Origin: Anthostomella pinea
Lineage: Eukaryota; Ascomycota; Sordariomycetes; Xylariales; Xylariaceae
Assembly (NCBI GenBank): GCA_963556695.1
Contig: CAUWAG010000020.1
Span: 5,394,001 to 5,458,000 of the forward strand
DNA: 64,000 bases
Direction of reading: 5' to 3'
The notes beneath the pieces are model-generated. The model saw nothing but the letters and a program-made list of their open reading frames with translations, did no database searches and was not told where the DNA came from. Both the position numbers and the translations under genes were made by a program. Position 1 is the first letter of the stretch. Every line of letters starts with the position of its first letter. Shown here one piece after another: positions 1 to 12,415 of the stretch.

Positions 1-367
1 GTTTTTAAAAGTTGTGTGTATGTTTGCGCAAAAGTGTATAGGGCTGGACACTGGGCTTTGAAATGGCAGTATTGGCTGTGAGCCGCTTCCATTCGCACCC
101 ATTCCTCGGACCTCCACAATGATGGGATGGAAAGGCTATTTATTTCACCCGGTTTCTGTCGATTACCCGATTTTCGCCTCAGGCGGGTATACATCCGTTA
201 GACAACGGCAACATGTGCAAGCTGCTCATTCCGTTATGTGGTTTGTTTGACCTTCTTCAAACGACAGGTCTATTGAAAACATGCAGTTATGTCACGATCA
301 AAAGAACAGCTGAGATGCATCGAAACGACGCAGTAGATATCATGAACGTTATCAGGTCTACATACAT
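1..367. other. 3' flank of the SDR gene, no gene seen
   Basis: Ordinary sequence downstream of the SDR stop codon on the minus strand. I see no convincing open reading frame or repeat here; it probably holds the 3' UTR and terminator of that gene. Confidence 0.4.
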
Positions 368-1627
368 CTAGTGGAGGACCAAGTCATCAAAGGGGCATCC
401 CTGATCAGCCGAATCACGTTTCGTCTTCTCCATCACCACCTTCCGGGTGAGCTCCATCAGCCTGTCTGCGAGCTCATCATCTTGGGCCAGCTTGCTGCCG
501 GGTTCCGGAACTGCCGGCGGACAGTAATACTTGCCCGACTCCTTCGTGACCGTCGTCGCGTACATGGTCGGCACAGCACCTTGGAACTGGTCCTTCTTGA
601 ACGGCTCCATGGCAACGGACATGCCGTATCCCGCAAGCGGGTAGGGCTCGTGGATGTCCTCCTTGCTCATCTTGGTGCTCACGAAGCCGGGGTGTGTCGC
701 GTTCATCAACACGTTGGGGTGGCCGGCGTTGGTCACCTTTCTGGCGAAGTACCGAGCGTACAGGATGCCGGCAAGCTTGCTTCGACCGTACTGTCCATTG
801 GGTCCCAGATCCTGGTTCAGCTCTTCGAGGCTCTCGAACTTGGTGTCGCTCGGTGCGGCTTGATGTGCGTTGCTGGCCTGGTTGGAGATTCGCACTACGT
901 TACCTTTCTCGGCTGTCTCCTTCATCAAGGGAAGTAGGTGAGACGTCAGAATCACATGGCCCATGTGATTCAGGGCCATGTGGCGATCGACTCCGTAGTC
1001 GGTCAGCTGGTAGGTCTAAAATATGAGGGGGTTGTTGGTTAGTTGCTATTGACGGCAGCTTATTACAGAACTGCTTACCCTGTCGAGACGTTAGTTCAAA
1101 GCGAGGCAAGATAGAAACCGGGTCGGGCAACGTACATGATACCTCTTCCCGCGTTGTTAATCAAGATGTCTAGTCGGTCGGTGTCCTTCTTGATCTGCTC
1201 GGCAACTTCCTTGGTCTTCTTCCAGTCGGATAAGTCGCAATTAAACCATTTGGTTTTGTTGGCAACATCTTCACCCATTTCCTTGGCTATCACTCCTTTC
1301 GCGCCCTTGACGACATCCTCGGACACGGACAGGATGTAGACCTTGGCGATGTTGTTTTTGAGAAGCGTGTGCGTGCACCCGTATCCGATGCCTTCGCTGC
1401 CGCCCGTTATGACGGCGACCTTTCCGCTAAGGTCGGGGACATCGTCGAGACTGAACTGGTGGGTCGAAAGCTCCTGGGCCTTGCCACCAAAGTTCTCGCC
1501 GATGGCGTTCTGAGGGAGAAGTGTTAATCGCGTGACGGAGAGTTTGTCAATGTAAATGGAGTAGTATCTGGAGGGGACGGGTGACGGTGTGGTAGGCAAT
1601 GGGCGTACGAACCTTGATCGCGTCCAT
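368..1627 (-). CDS. Short-chain dehydrogenase/reductase, Bli-4-like
   Basis: Three exons on the minus strand: 1613-1627, 1132-1509 and 368-1015, predicting 346 aa. The start MDAIK is followed by a short first exon. The protein has a Rossmann glycine motif (TGGSEGIG, about residues 40-47), NNAG at 123-126, and the catalytic pair in YGRSK (Tyr207, Lys211). These mark a classical NAD(P)-dependent oxidoreductase. The layout, with NAIGENFGG near the N-terminus and a TYQLTDYGVD segment, resembles the fungal Bli-4/retinol-dehydrogenase-like group; the Neurospora member is blue-light induced. The substrate is unknown. The second intron (1016-1131) must use the donor GTTGCC to stay in frame; a better-looking GTACGT donor 4 nt earlier in the transcript would break the frame, so that border is the weakest part of the model. 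It is divergent from the zinc transporter across 2.1 kb. Confidence 0.85.
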
Positions 1628-3748
1628 TGCTTCTGAGGGGAATGACTGCTGCAGTCTGGGAAGAGTAGTCGAGAAGTGCCTTGTGTTCGATGAGGCGTTT
1701 TGGGATAAAGATAGAGAGCAGCGGCTGGACCTGATCAAAGGTTTGGAATGTCTGGAAGAAGCACGGCAGATGATGTCACCAATACGTTTGCGCGAGGAGG
1801 AGGGCACCAGCATTTCGTTACAGCGTTTCTACTGGGTTAAGTAGGTATCAATGGGAAATATATTCTTCAGCGCTTCTGCAGATAATTGTCCTCATTATAA
1901 CCTCATGTCCGGCCATCATTAATCATCATTAATCACCATTCTGAGGACTGGTGATATCGTCCATGCAATTGTGAGGCTGTTTGGCAGACCCCTATGACGC
2001 CCTGATTCAGGCCTCCCCCCCCCCGCCCCCCTCCCCCAGCTCCCCCATCGACTGACCTGACCCGCATCCATTCGGACCAAGACCCCCGCGTAGATCCAGC
2101 CCTACCACGGGATCTCAGATGGTATTCAAAGTTCAAACTAGTGGACTGCCACTTCCCATGACTGTTTCGAGAAATGGGCGAGATGTCTTTTCGACGATTT
2201 GTACGATGGGGTTGATGTCAGACATGCGATCTGTCAGCCCGGGCCGTGATCATGAAGCACGGACCAGGTCGCGAGGCATGGTACTTCTACTAGTTACTTG
2301 CTCCAGAACCCGGGAAATCGGGCTCTTTCAAATTTCAATGCCGCTGCTGCAATGCGGATTGCAAACATGGAACACGACATATGCCATCTCGTTTAAAGCT
2401 TCTAGATGAAGTCGGATAACAGAAGGAACACGGCAGATTCGGTGATTCGACCCAATCGGTCCAACCGGCACCCGTCCACGATACCACGACGCGTCCACAG
2501 CCACCGGTTATTACTTATTAAAAGGTTGCACTCATCACAGATCTGGATGGGAGGATGCATCTGCAATTGCAACCAAGCGCTCCATCTGGCAGCTCGCACA
2601 AGATCACCGTCCACATCCGTCCGTATCGGCCGGTACACGACAGCCAGTGACCTTTCCGGCCTAACGCCGACGTAGCCTCCGGAATCTTCAGTTTTCGTCA
2701 ATATCTGTGAGATCCAACGGACACGGTCACAGAGCTCACCTTCTGTAACCCTGGCTTGTGATTGGTCAATTCGAGACGTGTCAGAAGCCATTTACGTGTG
2801 CATCTGCCCAGGTGCACGGTCATCCAGAGGATTCTATAGTAGGTGAATGTCATGACACCCGAGGCGGCGTCACTTCCATGGTCACTTTATGTTCTGCGTG
2901 TCCAACACTCATCAATACCTGCCACCACCGCTTTCCGCCAACAGGTAGATACATTGTAGGTCTTGTTGCGCGAGCTGACCAAATCAGCGGTCTTTGGTTG
3001 TTGATCTAGGTACGTTTCTGATTCGCATCACATTCTCAGGGGAGTCATATCATCCAACCTCGTCAATGCGCACAGATCCTGCACTTGGATCCGTCGTCGT
3101 CTGAACGAACCGAACATTTCACTCGCCTTGACCGCACTTGCAGCACCTCGTGTTTCGACCACCCGGTTGGGTTCAATGTTGACTCAAACGCGCAACAGCG
3201 ACTTGCAATAGTCGGTTTGAGCGGATACCCGCCTTCAGGCTTCGGCATACCCCAGGCAATCTGGCTACCTATTTCCCTTCTGACCATATTCTTTGACAAG
3301 AGACAGTTCTACCAACTTTTCGTTTCTCACGCATCTTTGCTACTTAATAACGGTTACTCTCACCACATGGTCTCTCTCGCCGAGGTTCAGTCTGCATCCG
3401 GCCTTGGCATAGAGCCCTCACAGCGACGAACACACCTACCCTGTATCAGAGAAAGGTCCTTGGCTATCGAGAGGTCGGTCTCAGGCTGGAGATCGGTAGA
3501 CTAATAGCATAGAGCATTCGAGAGTGACTCCTCGTTTCATCAGTCTAATGACAACCTAGACATTACGACTTATTACAAATACAACGTCCACATCTCTTTC
3601 GGCCTCGGGCACCGTAGCTTTGTCTAATCTTCAAGGTCCCTCCGAACACTCCTTACCCCCGATCCCGGAACCCAAGTCCGAACCCGAACCAGGACTCGGC
3701 CCTCCTCCGATCCGCATCCGGCACCATCTACACTCGTCGTTGCCCATT
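1628..3748. other. Divergent intergenic region with poly-C tract
   Basis: About 2.1 kb between the start codons of the divergent SDR and zinc transporter genes. It should contain both promoters. A C-rich homopolymer-like tract lies at about 2010-2048. Open frames here have no protein-like features and I treat them as chance. Confidence 0.4.
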
Positions 3749-5355
3749 ATGGCCAAGTTCAGGCTCAGCTCCAAGCACAAGCTCATCGCCACAATAGGCA
3801 TCTCATTCTGCTTCTTTGTCGCTGAGATATCTGGTACATTTCATCATCTTTTAGTAACCCACTTCAATTGTAGCTGACCAATACGCACAGTTGCTTTCTA
3901 CACGGGGTCTCTGGCCTTGTTGGCAGATGCATTCCACTACGTATGCATATTAGAAGCTACCTGCCTTCGGCTCCCTCTAAAGTAACGCTTGAATAGATGA
4001 ACGATCTCATTGGTTTCATCGTCGCTCTCGTCGCCATCATCGTCAGTACACACAAGTCGGCCCTCGCAGGCTACCTGGCATGTTAACTCAATTACTAGAT
4101 CTCAGAGCGTGCGAACTCCCCTCAGAACTTCTCCTTCGGCTGGGCACGCGCCCAACTGCTCGGCGCATTCTTCAACGGCGTCTTCCTCTTGGCACTTGGC
4201 ATATCCATCTTTCTCCAGTCGATTGAGAGATTCATCTCCATTCAGCGTGAGTGCCCGCTTACTCCTAACGTCAGTAAAAGGCTATGGACACTTACAACTG
4301 CTATAGGTGTCGAGAACCCAAAGCTAGTGCTGATCGTTGGGTCTGTCGGTCTGGCACTAAACATCATCAGCGCCACCTTGCTACACGAGCATCACGGCCA
4401 TGATCATGGGGATCACAGCCATGGACATTCGCACTCTCACGACGGTCACGGGCATGACCACAGCCGCGTTAACATCGAGGCCGCCATTCCCACAACCGAC
4501 AGCTCATATCAAAGCAGTGAGGACGTTCCCTTGACCGTAAGTCAGCCTCATGCATTTCTGCTAGCTCATGAATAACGCCGCGTATACAGCCCATCAGTGC
4601 CCATGCCGAACATCGTCATACCATCGCGAAGTTACAGAACCCTGGTCGTGATCTTGGCATAATGGGTGTCTTTGTCCACGTTGTCGGCGATGCGCTGAAC
4701 AACCTTGGAGTCATCATCGCGGCACTGGTGATCTGGCTCACAAGCTACGAGGGCAGGTTCTATGCCGACCCCGGCGTCTCTATGGGCATCGCCATCATGA
4801 TCCTGCTGTCGTCACTGCCGCTAGTTAGAAACAGCGGCAAGATTCTCATGCAGAGTGCCCCCCGCGGCGTGGATCTGGACGATGTCAAGCATGACCTCGA
4901 GAAGGTAAATGAAAAACTTGCCAGGCCTCTACACAGGGAGTAAAGCGGTTGATGACTGACGAGCATCCTAGATTCCCGGCATCGAATCCGTCCATGAGCT
5001 CCACATCTGGCGACTTGACCAGAAGAAGTCCATCGCATCCGCGCACGTTGTCGTCTCGAACAATGAGATGACCGACTTCATGGGCCGCGCCAAGACCGTT
5101 AGCGAGTGCCTACATGCCTATGGCATCCACTCGGCCACTCTGCAGCCGGAACTCGCAAGCCCGGCCACGGTCCCCGTTAACATCGAGAGCAGCCATGAGA
5201 GCAACGGCGTTCCGGCAAACACAACTGCCAGTGGAACCGTATCGTCAGGCGCGTCGATTAGAAGACGACGCGCCGACGGGTCCGCGTGCCAGATGGTTTG
5301 CGGGAACCTGTGCGAGAGCCTGACTTGCTGCAACACCGGTGGCATGCGGCTCTGA
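3749..5355 (+). CDS. Vacuolar zinc transporter, CDF family (Zrc1/Cot1-like)
   Basis: Seven exons: 3749-3833, 3891-3940, 3997-4041, 4099-4246, 4307-4536, 4590-4904 and 4972-5355, giving 418 aa; all junctions keep frame. This is a cation diffusion facilitator with six predicted membrane segments. The metal-site motifs are HYMND in TM2 and HVVGD in TM5 (both HxxxD). A His/Asp-rich cytosolic loop (HGHDHGDHSHGHSHSH and following) lies between TM4 and TM5, as in yeast Zrc1 and Cot1. Family knowledge: these proteins exchange cytosolic Zn2+ (or Co2+) for vacuolar protons and give metal tolerance. The C-terminal domain carries VHELHIWRLD, typical of the CDF cytosolic fold. The start MAKFRLSSKHK matches the usual fungal N-terminus. 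A cysteine-rich end (CQMVCGNLCESLTCC) is also visible. Confidence 0.93.
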
Positions 5356-7671
5356 TTGTCAGCGCTTTTGGAAATCTCGCTTTCTAAGTGCATGCTACTT
5401 TCCAATGTTTGGCGGCAATTTCGCTTTTCGAATAACTACGACTTAGCAGGAGAGTTAGGGCCTCTGTTTTGCCCAGGATACGAGTGGCAGCATATCAGGA
5501 GCTTTAATGACAATGATGATTAATGAACGTGCCCTCTCCGGGCCAAGGATTTCATGCCCGATAAATACCGATCTCCTGCTGGCAGTATGACACGCACACA
5601 CCCAAATATGCTGCTGCCTCTCGTACCTATAAATGCGCCCATAGTACTGGACTGCATGTCGCCCGCTGGAAATGTTCATAGAGATACAGATAGACGGCTC
5701 CTGAAGCCTTTCCCGACATAACGGCGCGAGCCGGTATATACTCACAGCTGACCCCCTATCCCATCCCACGTACGTACCATGCCTGGACACCCACAAGGTG
5801 CCATCTATCACTCGTGAGGGGCGCCCGGCTACGCGCGTGGGCATCCGCCGCGTTCCAGAAGGACATTAGAATCCTGCACGTTCCCTTAAGCTGGCCCTTT
5901 TCTCAATCGGTTCTTTCGTGGGGGTTATGTAGGTTTCTGACCTGCCTGTGACCTGTAACATATCACATTCAGCATGGGTCATATTGTGCGAGAGCAGCGC
6001 GGAGCCGTCCCGTCTGCACGTTTCCTATCAGCCACCGTTCTTGGCGCCGACAAAGAAAGCAAGGAAGACCCGTTGTGTGAGAACCGACAGCGCGTCCCTC
6101 CAGGATCTCGTCGGCCCTCCCTCGTTCTGCCCGTCTAGAGCATCAATGCTGATCATTGGCACCCGCAACCCATCAGGGACCCGCAGGGCCACCCGCCTTG
6201 CCTTATGAACATTGTCGTATCCATTGAGATGCTCAGGCTTCGACCAGTGGTCCCGGTGATGCATGGGTCCTGATATCGTCCGGAGAGACAAACCTGAGGC
6301 TGCTGCCAAGGGTCCTGGTTCTAACACGGCGCCTTCTGTCGGCCTTGGTCTGTGTGAGCTCAGACTGGAGAAATGGATTGTTAGGAGCGGTTTTCGCAAT
6401 TCCGATATGCGTCTGGTGTGCATCCGCTGGAACGTGCAAAAAGAGCTTCTTTGGTCCTATCATGGGAAGGCTATATGAGTACTTGGGGGTGTAGAGCTCG
6501 GACTTAGAACCTAAAGTACCTGCTCAGGGGACTTACTCTAGTATCGAATTGGGTAGATGCTTTCATTGAGTCACCATAACAAGGCGGATGCGGGAGCTCC
6601 GCGCTTCTTGTTCACTGCTTGTTAGTTGACCACCAGGTGCAGACTCTTACGGAAGTATTCAGCGGGCGACTAATAGTAATCGTGATGATCACTATCGAAC
6701 CTGCGGACACTGAGAGACCAGTGGGCTTGATCCAATGCTGCTGCTATGGCTGACTCCACGCCCTCGAGTGAGCTGGACCAAGTCTGCCTTGTCTAGCATA
6801 CCACCTCAGGTAAATACTACTGCAAGTTAGGTTACTCTGCCGAAAAGACCATCACATCACGAAGCTGACACTCTAACTTCTTGCCAGCGACGAACTAGGG
6901 TTTCAGCCCCTTTTCCCCTAGCCGCAGGCTGGCCAGGCGCTTACATGGAGGGCACACCTTGGGGACCGTCGGGCCTGGCAGACAAGATCTCCACACCGGT
7001 GAGGAATTCACCTGCCCACTCGGGAAACGACCCGAAGCTGAAAGAATTCCCGTCGGCGACCCGGGAACCGAACGCTACAATGTGACCCTACACATAGCGC
7101 TGTGTAACCACACTTCTTGTCACGGCTGTGACACGTTCGGATGATGAACCCTTCATTCGCAACGTCCTTGGTGTTGAGTTTCGTCCCAGAGTAGGCGCTA
7201 TGTCTTGCGATCCAGGCCTGTGACACGTTGACCACTTGGGGTGAAGCACGAGCAATTCCTGATTTCGTCGCCCAACGTGCGTTCTGTTGCACCGTTACTA
7301 TACCTCACGTACCGTCCGTCGGGAGATTGCCAAACATACGTTCTGAATAAAATATTAGCCAAACGAGCCGGACGACCAAGCCCAGCCCGTTGGAGCTTGA
7401 GGCCATGAGTCTCTGTCAGCGCTAAGACTATGAAGTCATATTGGCGAGCTGACAAGGGGCGGACGGCCAAACTGACCGTGCTTCTTTCCAAGAATCGCAC
7501 TGTATCTGATAGCTTTGGTATCTAGAACACCTGAAAACTGCGCGAGTCATCAAACAAATTTCAGCACGTTCACAGGGACAAGTCCCAAAGCCTTACGCCA
7601 CGTTTCTCGCGTTATCACGATCTCACTCCTTCAGAAGTCCGTTTGATTGCCGATACCGGGACGCTGCAAGT
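5356..7671. other. Intergenic, no gene supported
   Basis: About 2.3 kb with only short open frames of irregular composition on both strands. I see no domain, repeat or RNA gene here. It may include older gene relics beyond recognition, since a transporter relic lies directly to the right. Confidence 0.35.
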
Positions 7672-7920
7672 CTAGAAAGTGTATCTCAACTCCTCATTCT
7701 CCCTATCTGTCGTGTCCGCATTCTCGGAGGCAACCCCAGCCTTCAGCACGTGGCGAGGAGGACCGTACTTTCTATCACGCTGCTTGCTCTCCACGATACG
7801 CACGATGCCATAGAGGATGCCCGAGGCCGCCATAAGGGTTGGGCGAGCATCATCGCGCCCAATGCCAAGGGTATACTTCGGCGGTTGAGTTGAGAGGAAC
7901 AGCTGGGGCCCAACGATGTT
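7672..7920 (-). pseudogene. C-terminal relic of an MFS transporter (Dal5/Tna1-like)
   Basis: On the minus strand a frame reads VGNIVGPQLFLSTQPPKY, then a hydrophobic stretch, then ENADTTDRENEELRYTF and a stop at 7672. This is the pattern of the last two membrane segments and tail of the fungal allantoate/nicotinate permease group (anion:cation symporters): a GNIxGPQ motif, a Q/APxY segment, and a tail with TDxENxxFRY. No upstream part of a transporter (11-12 membrane segments expected) can be followed; further upstream the frame is lost. I read it as a truncated, decayed gene. The surrounding DNA is not AT-rich, so decay rather than RIP is likely. Confidence 0.55.
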
Positions 7921-8215
7921 GCCAACTGCTGTGCGTTCAGGATCCATATCATTCGCCAAGTTCCTAATCCCGAATCAATAGTGACCAAGGGAAAGAAGCA
8001 GAGAGAAAGGCCTTAGGCAACCCAGGCCATCGCGGGGCCGCGATCTGTGCCGGGAAACGAAGATGGTGACAAGGGCAAACTAAGCTGAAATACTCCCATC
8101 TCTGAAGAGCCTCTGTTGCTCTATTAGCACAACTGACGCTGACCAAATCCACAGAGACGCACCGATTAGAAGTGAACACCGCCTTACTCCAGTGGTCAAT
8201 GACAGATTAGCTGCA

Positions 8216-9718
8216 TCACTGGGTAAGCCCATGAAGCACACCATTCCATGGATCCTCATCCCAAGCCTTGTTCGGGTCGTCCTTCATCTGGTCCTTATCC
8301 CCGAGCATGTTGCCTCTCCTCGGCTTATAGCTGACGGGACAGAAATTCGTCGCCAGTGGATCGTTGATCGGAGGGACCTTGTCGTCGCCGCCGAAGCCTG
8401 AGTAGGCCGTCCGCATCGGCAGGCCCTGACGGAAAACCGTGGGCTTCTCGTTCGGGTCCCTCGGCCACAGCGGGAACTTGACCCCCGGCGACGCGTCGTG
8501 GTACGGCATCGAGAAGAGGGTGTTGGGGTACCGGAACAGGACGAACGGGAGAACGGCCTCCTCGCGGCCCGTGTATAGACCGCCGTTGGCGTCCATGTCG
8601 TCTACCGTCTTCATGTACTTAACGGCGAACTCCAGCATGCCCAGCGCGTTGCCCGCCCACGCGCTGCCGAAGAAGGACGTGCAGCCCATGATCAACTTGT
8701 TGTTGGTCCAGCACTCGTCGGTTATGGGCCGGAGCTTCTTGTCCTTCTGGCTGCCGATGACGACGCCGCTATTCCGCGACATCTCGATCGAGCGCGCGAA
8801 CTTGTTCTTGTCCAGGAAGGGGTTCATGAACTCGCTCCAGTCGGGCTTGCCGTCTTTGTTCATTGGTGCATTGCGCACGAGTCCAAAGTCGATGAATATC
8901 CACTTGTCGGTGCCGAAAGGGCTGAAGGATTTCATGTTAGCTAATGCTCATCGGAGCAAAGGCAACACTCCGGCTGAGGCAGGGATCACTTACTTGCGCA
9001 TGACAGCATCATAAGTCACGAATGCCTTGGCGTTGTAAGCAGCACTCAAGTGCGGGTCATTGAAGCCCTTCGCAAACTTGTCCTGAGATATGTCGAGCTG
9101 TTCAAACAGCTTGGGCTGTACATGTTGGAAATTGCCCCTCTGGTAGTCGTTGGTCGGAATATCCCACACAGTCGGGTACTTGTCGACAATGACCAGGTGC
9201 TTGTCATCACGAATCGTTTCTCGGATCGCCTTCCCAATGTCCGATGGGCAGTAGACGATGATCTGTTCTTTCGAGTTTGCCATGTCCTGGAAGAACTTGA
9301 GATACAGCCAGCTCGGCTTCCTGACGTTTGCCTCACCCGGTTGCGGGTAGAACAGTGTGATGATAGTCGGGGCATCCTTCTCCTTGGGCTCAATCTCCAT
9401 ATCGGATCCAGACAGCCACTCGAGGTCGGAATCACTGTAATCGGCATCGGGTTCGAAGAACTCCTTCTGCCACTTTGCAACCTTCTTGCCGTAAGGCTTT
9501 TCGGTCTTCTCCAGGTAGTACCTCGGATGCTTGTCACTGGTCTTGCCCCAGGAGAAAGTTGGTTTATCAATTGGCGTGATGTCAGGGTGCTGAGTCTTGC
9601 ACACTTTATTTTGCAATTCGTCCTGTGGGATATCTCTCCGGGGAGGACTGAGGCCGACACAGCCAGCTTCAAGATATGAGAACAGGACCGCCACCCATTG
9701 AGCAGATCTCGACTTCAT
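8216..9718 (-). CDS. Putative secreted/Golgi HtrL/YibB-like glycosyltransferase-type protein
   Basis: Two exons, 8994-9718 and 8216-8921, predict 476 aa. The intron 8922-8993 has donor GTAAGT, a GCTAAC branch point and acceptor TTCAG, and joins VMR to NPFGTDKWIFIDFG in frame. The start MKSRSAQWVAVLF was chosen over a longer open frame because it begins a short hydrophobic N-terminus, a possible signal peptide or anchor. Motifs such as YPTVWDIPT, SAAYNAKAFVTYDAVMRNPF and IFIDFGLVR resemble the HtrL/YibB family, thought to be glycosyltransferase-like; no enzyme activity is established. The region after residue 350 (GGLYTGREEAVLPFVLFRYP) fits the same fold. The family assignment is from memory of motifs and moderately secure; the secretory location is inference. 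Confidence 0.72.
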
Positions 9719-11094
9719 CTTAGGACTACTGAGATTCGGAGATGTTATGTGGAGGGAGAGCCTGCCCTCGGATAGCAAGTTCTCTGCTAACGTTGGTATT
9801 TGGATGACTGCCAAGCACGTTCAAATAGGGGTGGGTATAAGGCGTTACCATCAGCTCGGCGCTTGTTTACAGCTAAGTAACTTAAGGGTACAGGTAACAA
9901 GGATGGTAATGGTCAGCGGTTCCAGGGTATAAGTCTGGATCCAATATGATGCCTGTAATTGCCATGCTAATACATACGTGACCAGAACTTTTTCGTATAA
10001 AGTTCCCATCGCGTAAAGTTCTACCTATTACCATTGCAGATACATGTGGAACTACCATCGTGGATACCTGTTCACTGGCTGACAGCGTTCCAGTGTATTT
10101 TCTGGAGCGAGTTAGAAGACGCCACCGCGTAGCCATTTCTGTCTTATAGGCATGCAGGCATGCGGGAAGAGTGACATACATAGGACCTCGAAGTCCCATC
10201 AAGTGATCTGAACTATGTATAGAAGCTGGCTTCTTGGCGTCACCCACTCCCCCACAATATACGGCAAGAACGGCTTGATCACGATTGATTGATACATTGA
10301 ACAGTTGGGTCTGTTCCCCTGGAGGTTGTATTGCTGCACGAGCTTTTCAATCGTTGCAGAGCCTCGAGTTTGCGGGATATAGCTAGCCCTTGACGTCCTC
10401 CGGTATGTTGTTCTGATGAATTCATGCATGAGAGCAATACCACGGAAAAGCTGGGATTCGGGTACTCGTTCCGCATGGGCACTAAGGTGTCGTTTCAAGG
10501 AGGGTGGCAAATAAAGAGAGGCGATGTTAAGAACACTATTACATTGAAAGTCTTTGAATTGTGAATTGGGAGGAGCGCTATTGGGCTTTAAGGCTAAATC
10601 AAAGTATGATTTTCAGCATGCAGAAATCTTTTCGGCTGACTATCCCCTATCCCTTGATCTCCATATGTCTTCTCTTCCATCGTAATATTCCATAGGCTCT
10701 GCCCTGTTCGAGAGAGAGCTCTGGACTCAACATACGGCCATCTACAGGTTGCTACTGCTCTACTTAATTTCCACATTCCTTTCCACCAGACGTCACACTC
10801 ACCATGAGCCGAGCACAATATCATTTGACTAAAGACATACTGGGCTGTAATTCCTCAAATTGCGGGCGGATGGTCTATATTAAGGCGTGCCCTGTAAGAG
10901 CACTGCACGAGGATATCTTAGACGAAGGCGCACCGCTCCAAAGCAAGGGGCTTATCTCGAGTCCCTCCCAACCTATTCCTTTGGGAAATATTACTGGTAT
11001 AGGTCTGCTCAGCAGTAAAAGGCACAGCCCTCCATTATCGGACCGGCAAATCTGGGAAGGGCGTAGCTATACTGCCACACCAACTAATTATACT
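9719..11094. other. Intergenic, no gene supported
   Basis: About 1.4 kb upstream of the HtrL-like gene. It should hold that gene's promoter near 9720-9900. Remaining short open frames look random, and no repeats were noticed. Confidence 0.35.
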
Positions 11095-11337
11095 CTAGGC
11101 ACTTATTATATTATCGGAGGCCGTGCGGGCCGTCCTCTCGAACGGCGCGCACTCGATTTTGTAACCAGGGCATGTGACCGCGGTCGCGACGGTGAATCGC
11201 GGGTATGTTGACCGGCAGAGCTTCCCCTTTTCGACCGCCACGGGGCACCTGTCGTCGTCTCCGTATTCGAAGGTCTCATCGCAGGCTGGGTTGGGGCAGC
11301 ACTCGACCGCCTGGATTTCCATGCAGGAGCAGGACAT
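11095..11337 (-). CDS. Small cysteine-rich hypothetical protein
   Basis: An open frame of 80 aa starting MSCSCMEIQAVECCPN, with about ten cysteines (C3, C5, C13, C14, C19, C31, C42 and others) and the spacing CPNPACDETFEYGDD...CPVA...GKLC...CPGY. Small proteins with this kind of Cys pairing are common as uncharacterised genes in Pezizomycotina and might bind zinc. No signal peptide is present, so an apoplastic effector is unlikely. Upstream DNA on the minus strand is open but low in coding character, which supports starting at 11337 rather than at 11595. It could be a chance frame; no homologue can be checked here. Confidence 0.4.
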   Translation of the reverse strand: MSCSCMEIQAVECCPNPACDETFEYGDDDRCPVAVEKGKLCRSTYPRFTVATAVTCPGYKIECAPFERTARTASDNIISA

Positions 11338-12415
11338 GGTATGGGTCTGTGTAGGCTGGGCTTGAAGCTTCTGGATATGGTACTCGCTGCGAGTTGCTTG
11401 ACTTACTTGCTTTTGGACTGTTCTTGTGTTATTTGGCTTGTTTGTCAGATGGGTTGTTGAAAGGTAGTTGTGAGTTTGGTAGATTGAGGATTTATCCCGA
11501 CCTATGGCACGCAACTGGATGTATACAGGGGTTGTAGAATAAAGAATAGTGAATCCATTGTCCCTAGCCTCACCTAGCCTAAAGCATCTTGCCACCTCGA
11601 GGATACGTCAATGCTCTCGTGAAAGAACCGCTATTGTTGCCCCGCGGAAGGGATCGAAACTCACAAAGGCCGGATGACATTCCTTCATCGTCATTCGTTC
11701 CAACCAAACAAAGAGGATGCGGCGAACTTCTCTCTCTCTCTGGAAACTTCGCCTAGTAAAGACAAGACGTAGGCACCATTGTACCTCGAGATTGGATGCC
11801 AAGCTTGGTGTCCCTTTGGGTCGGGCCCCTCGGTCCCTGCTTCAGAGAGCTCGCAAACATTGCCCGAAGTATGCGGCAATAGCGCTTCGACGCAAGCGCC
11901 AGGACCGGTCCCGCCAACATATGTTCGACACGGGCCAGAGGAACGTAAATGCCAGCTCATGAGCATCACACGATATACAGCTCTCAACCAGCAAGCAAAT
12001 AGAATATCAGAGATTGTAGACGTCGAATTCTAGCTCATAAGTGACAGCTAATGTTACCCTATCACCCGGCCCAAGAATGAAGATCCCAACAAGACCGCCG
12101 AAAGCTCCAAGGCAGCGAAAATCGTCAAGAAGCTTGGTGTTGTAGAATAACATATTGTCGGTGGTCTTGCTGCAAGATGGCGGCTTGCCACATCTCTAGA
12201 TGGCAGGTGATTTCGTGCTCTTCCTTTGCCGGGCGGTTCTTGACAGCGGTTACGATCGTGACCTTCGCTTGTACCTGTCGTTTGAGACTCAAGAGAGCGA
12301 ATCAGTCCACCGTCGCCCAATCGGCGTGCCTGCTCTCTTCACAACCGGCTCGTGTACTCCAATCCCAGTGACGAGATCCTTTCTTGAGCTTGGGCAGGGG
12401 TGTCAATATCAGCAG
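11338..12415. other. Intergenic, no gene supported
   Basis: About 1.1 kb without a credible gene. The right end abuts a decayed purine gene on the minus strand and may contain more of its 3' remains, but I could not follow the frame. Confidence 0.3.

Noticed and set aside
3085..3504. 139-codon plus-strand frame upstream of the zinc transporter
   Set aside because: Overlaps an open frame on the other strand and has no recognisable features; more likely promoter or 5' UTR.
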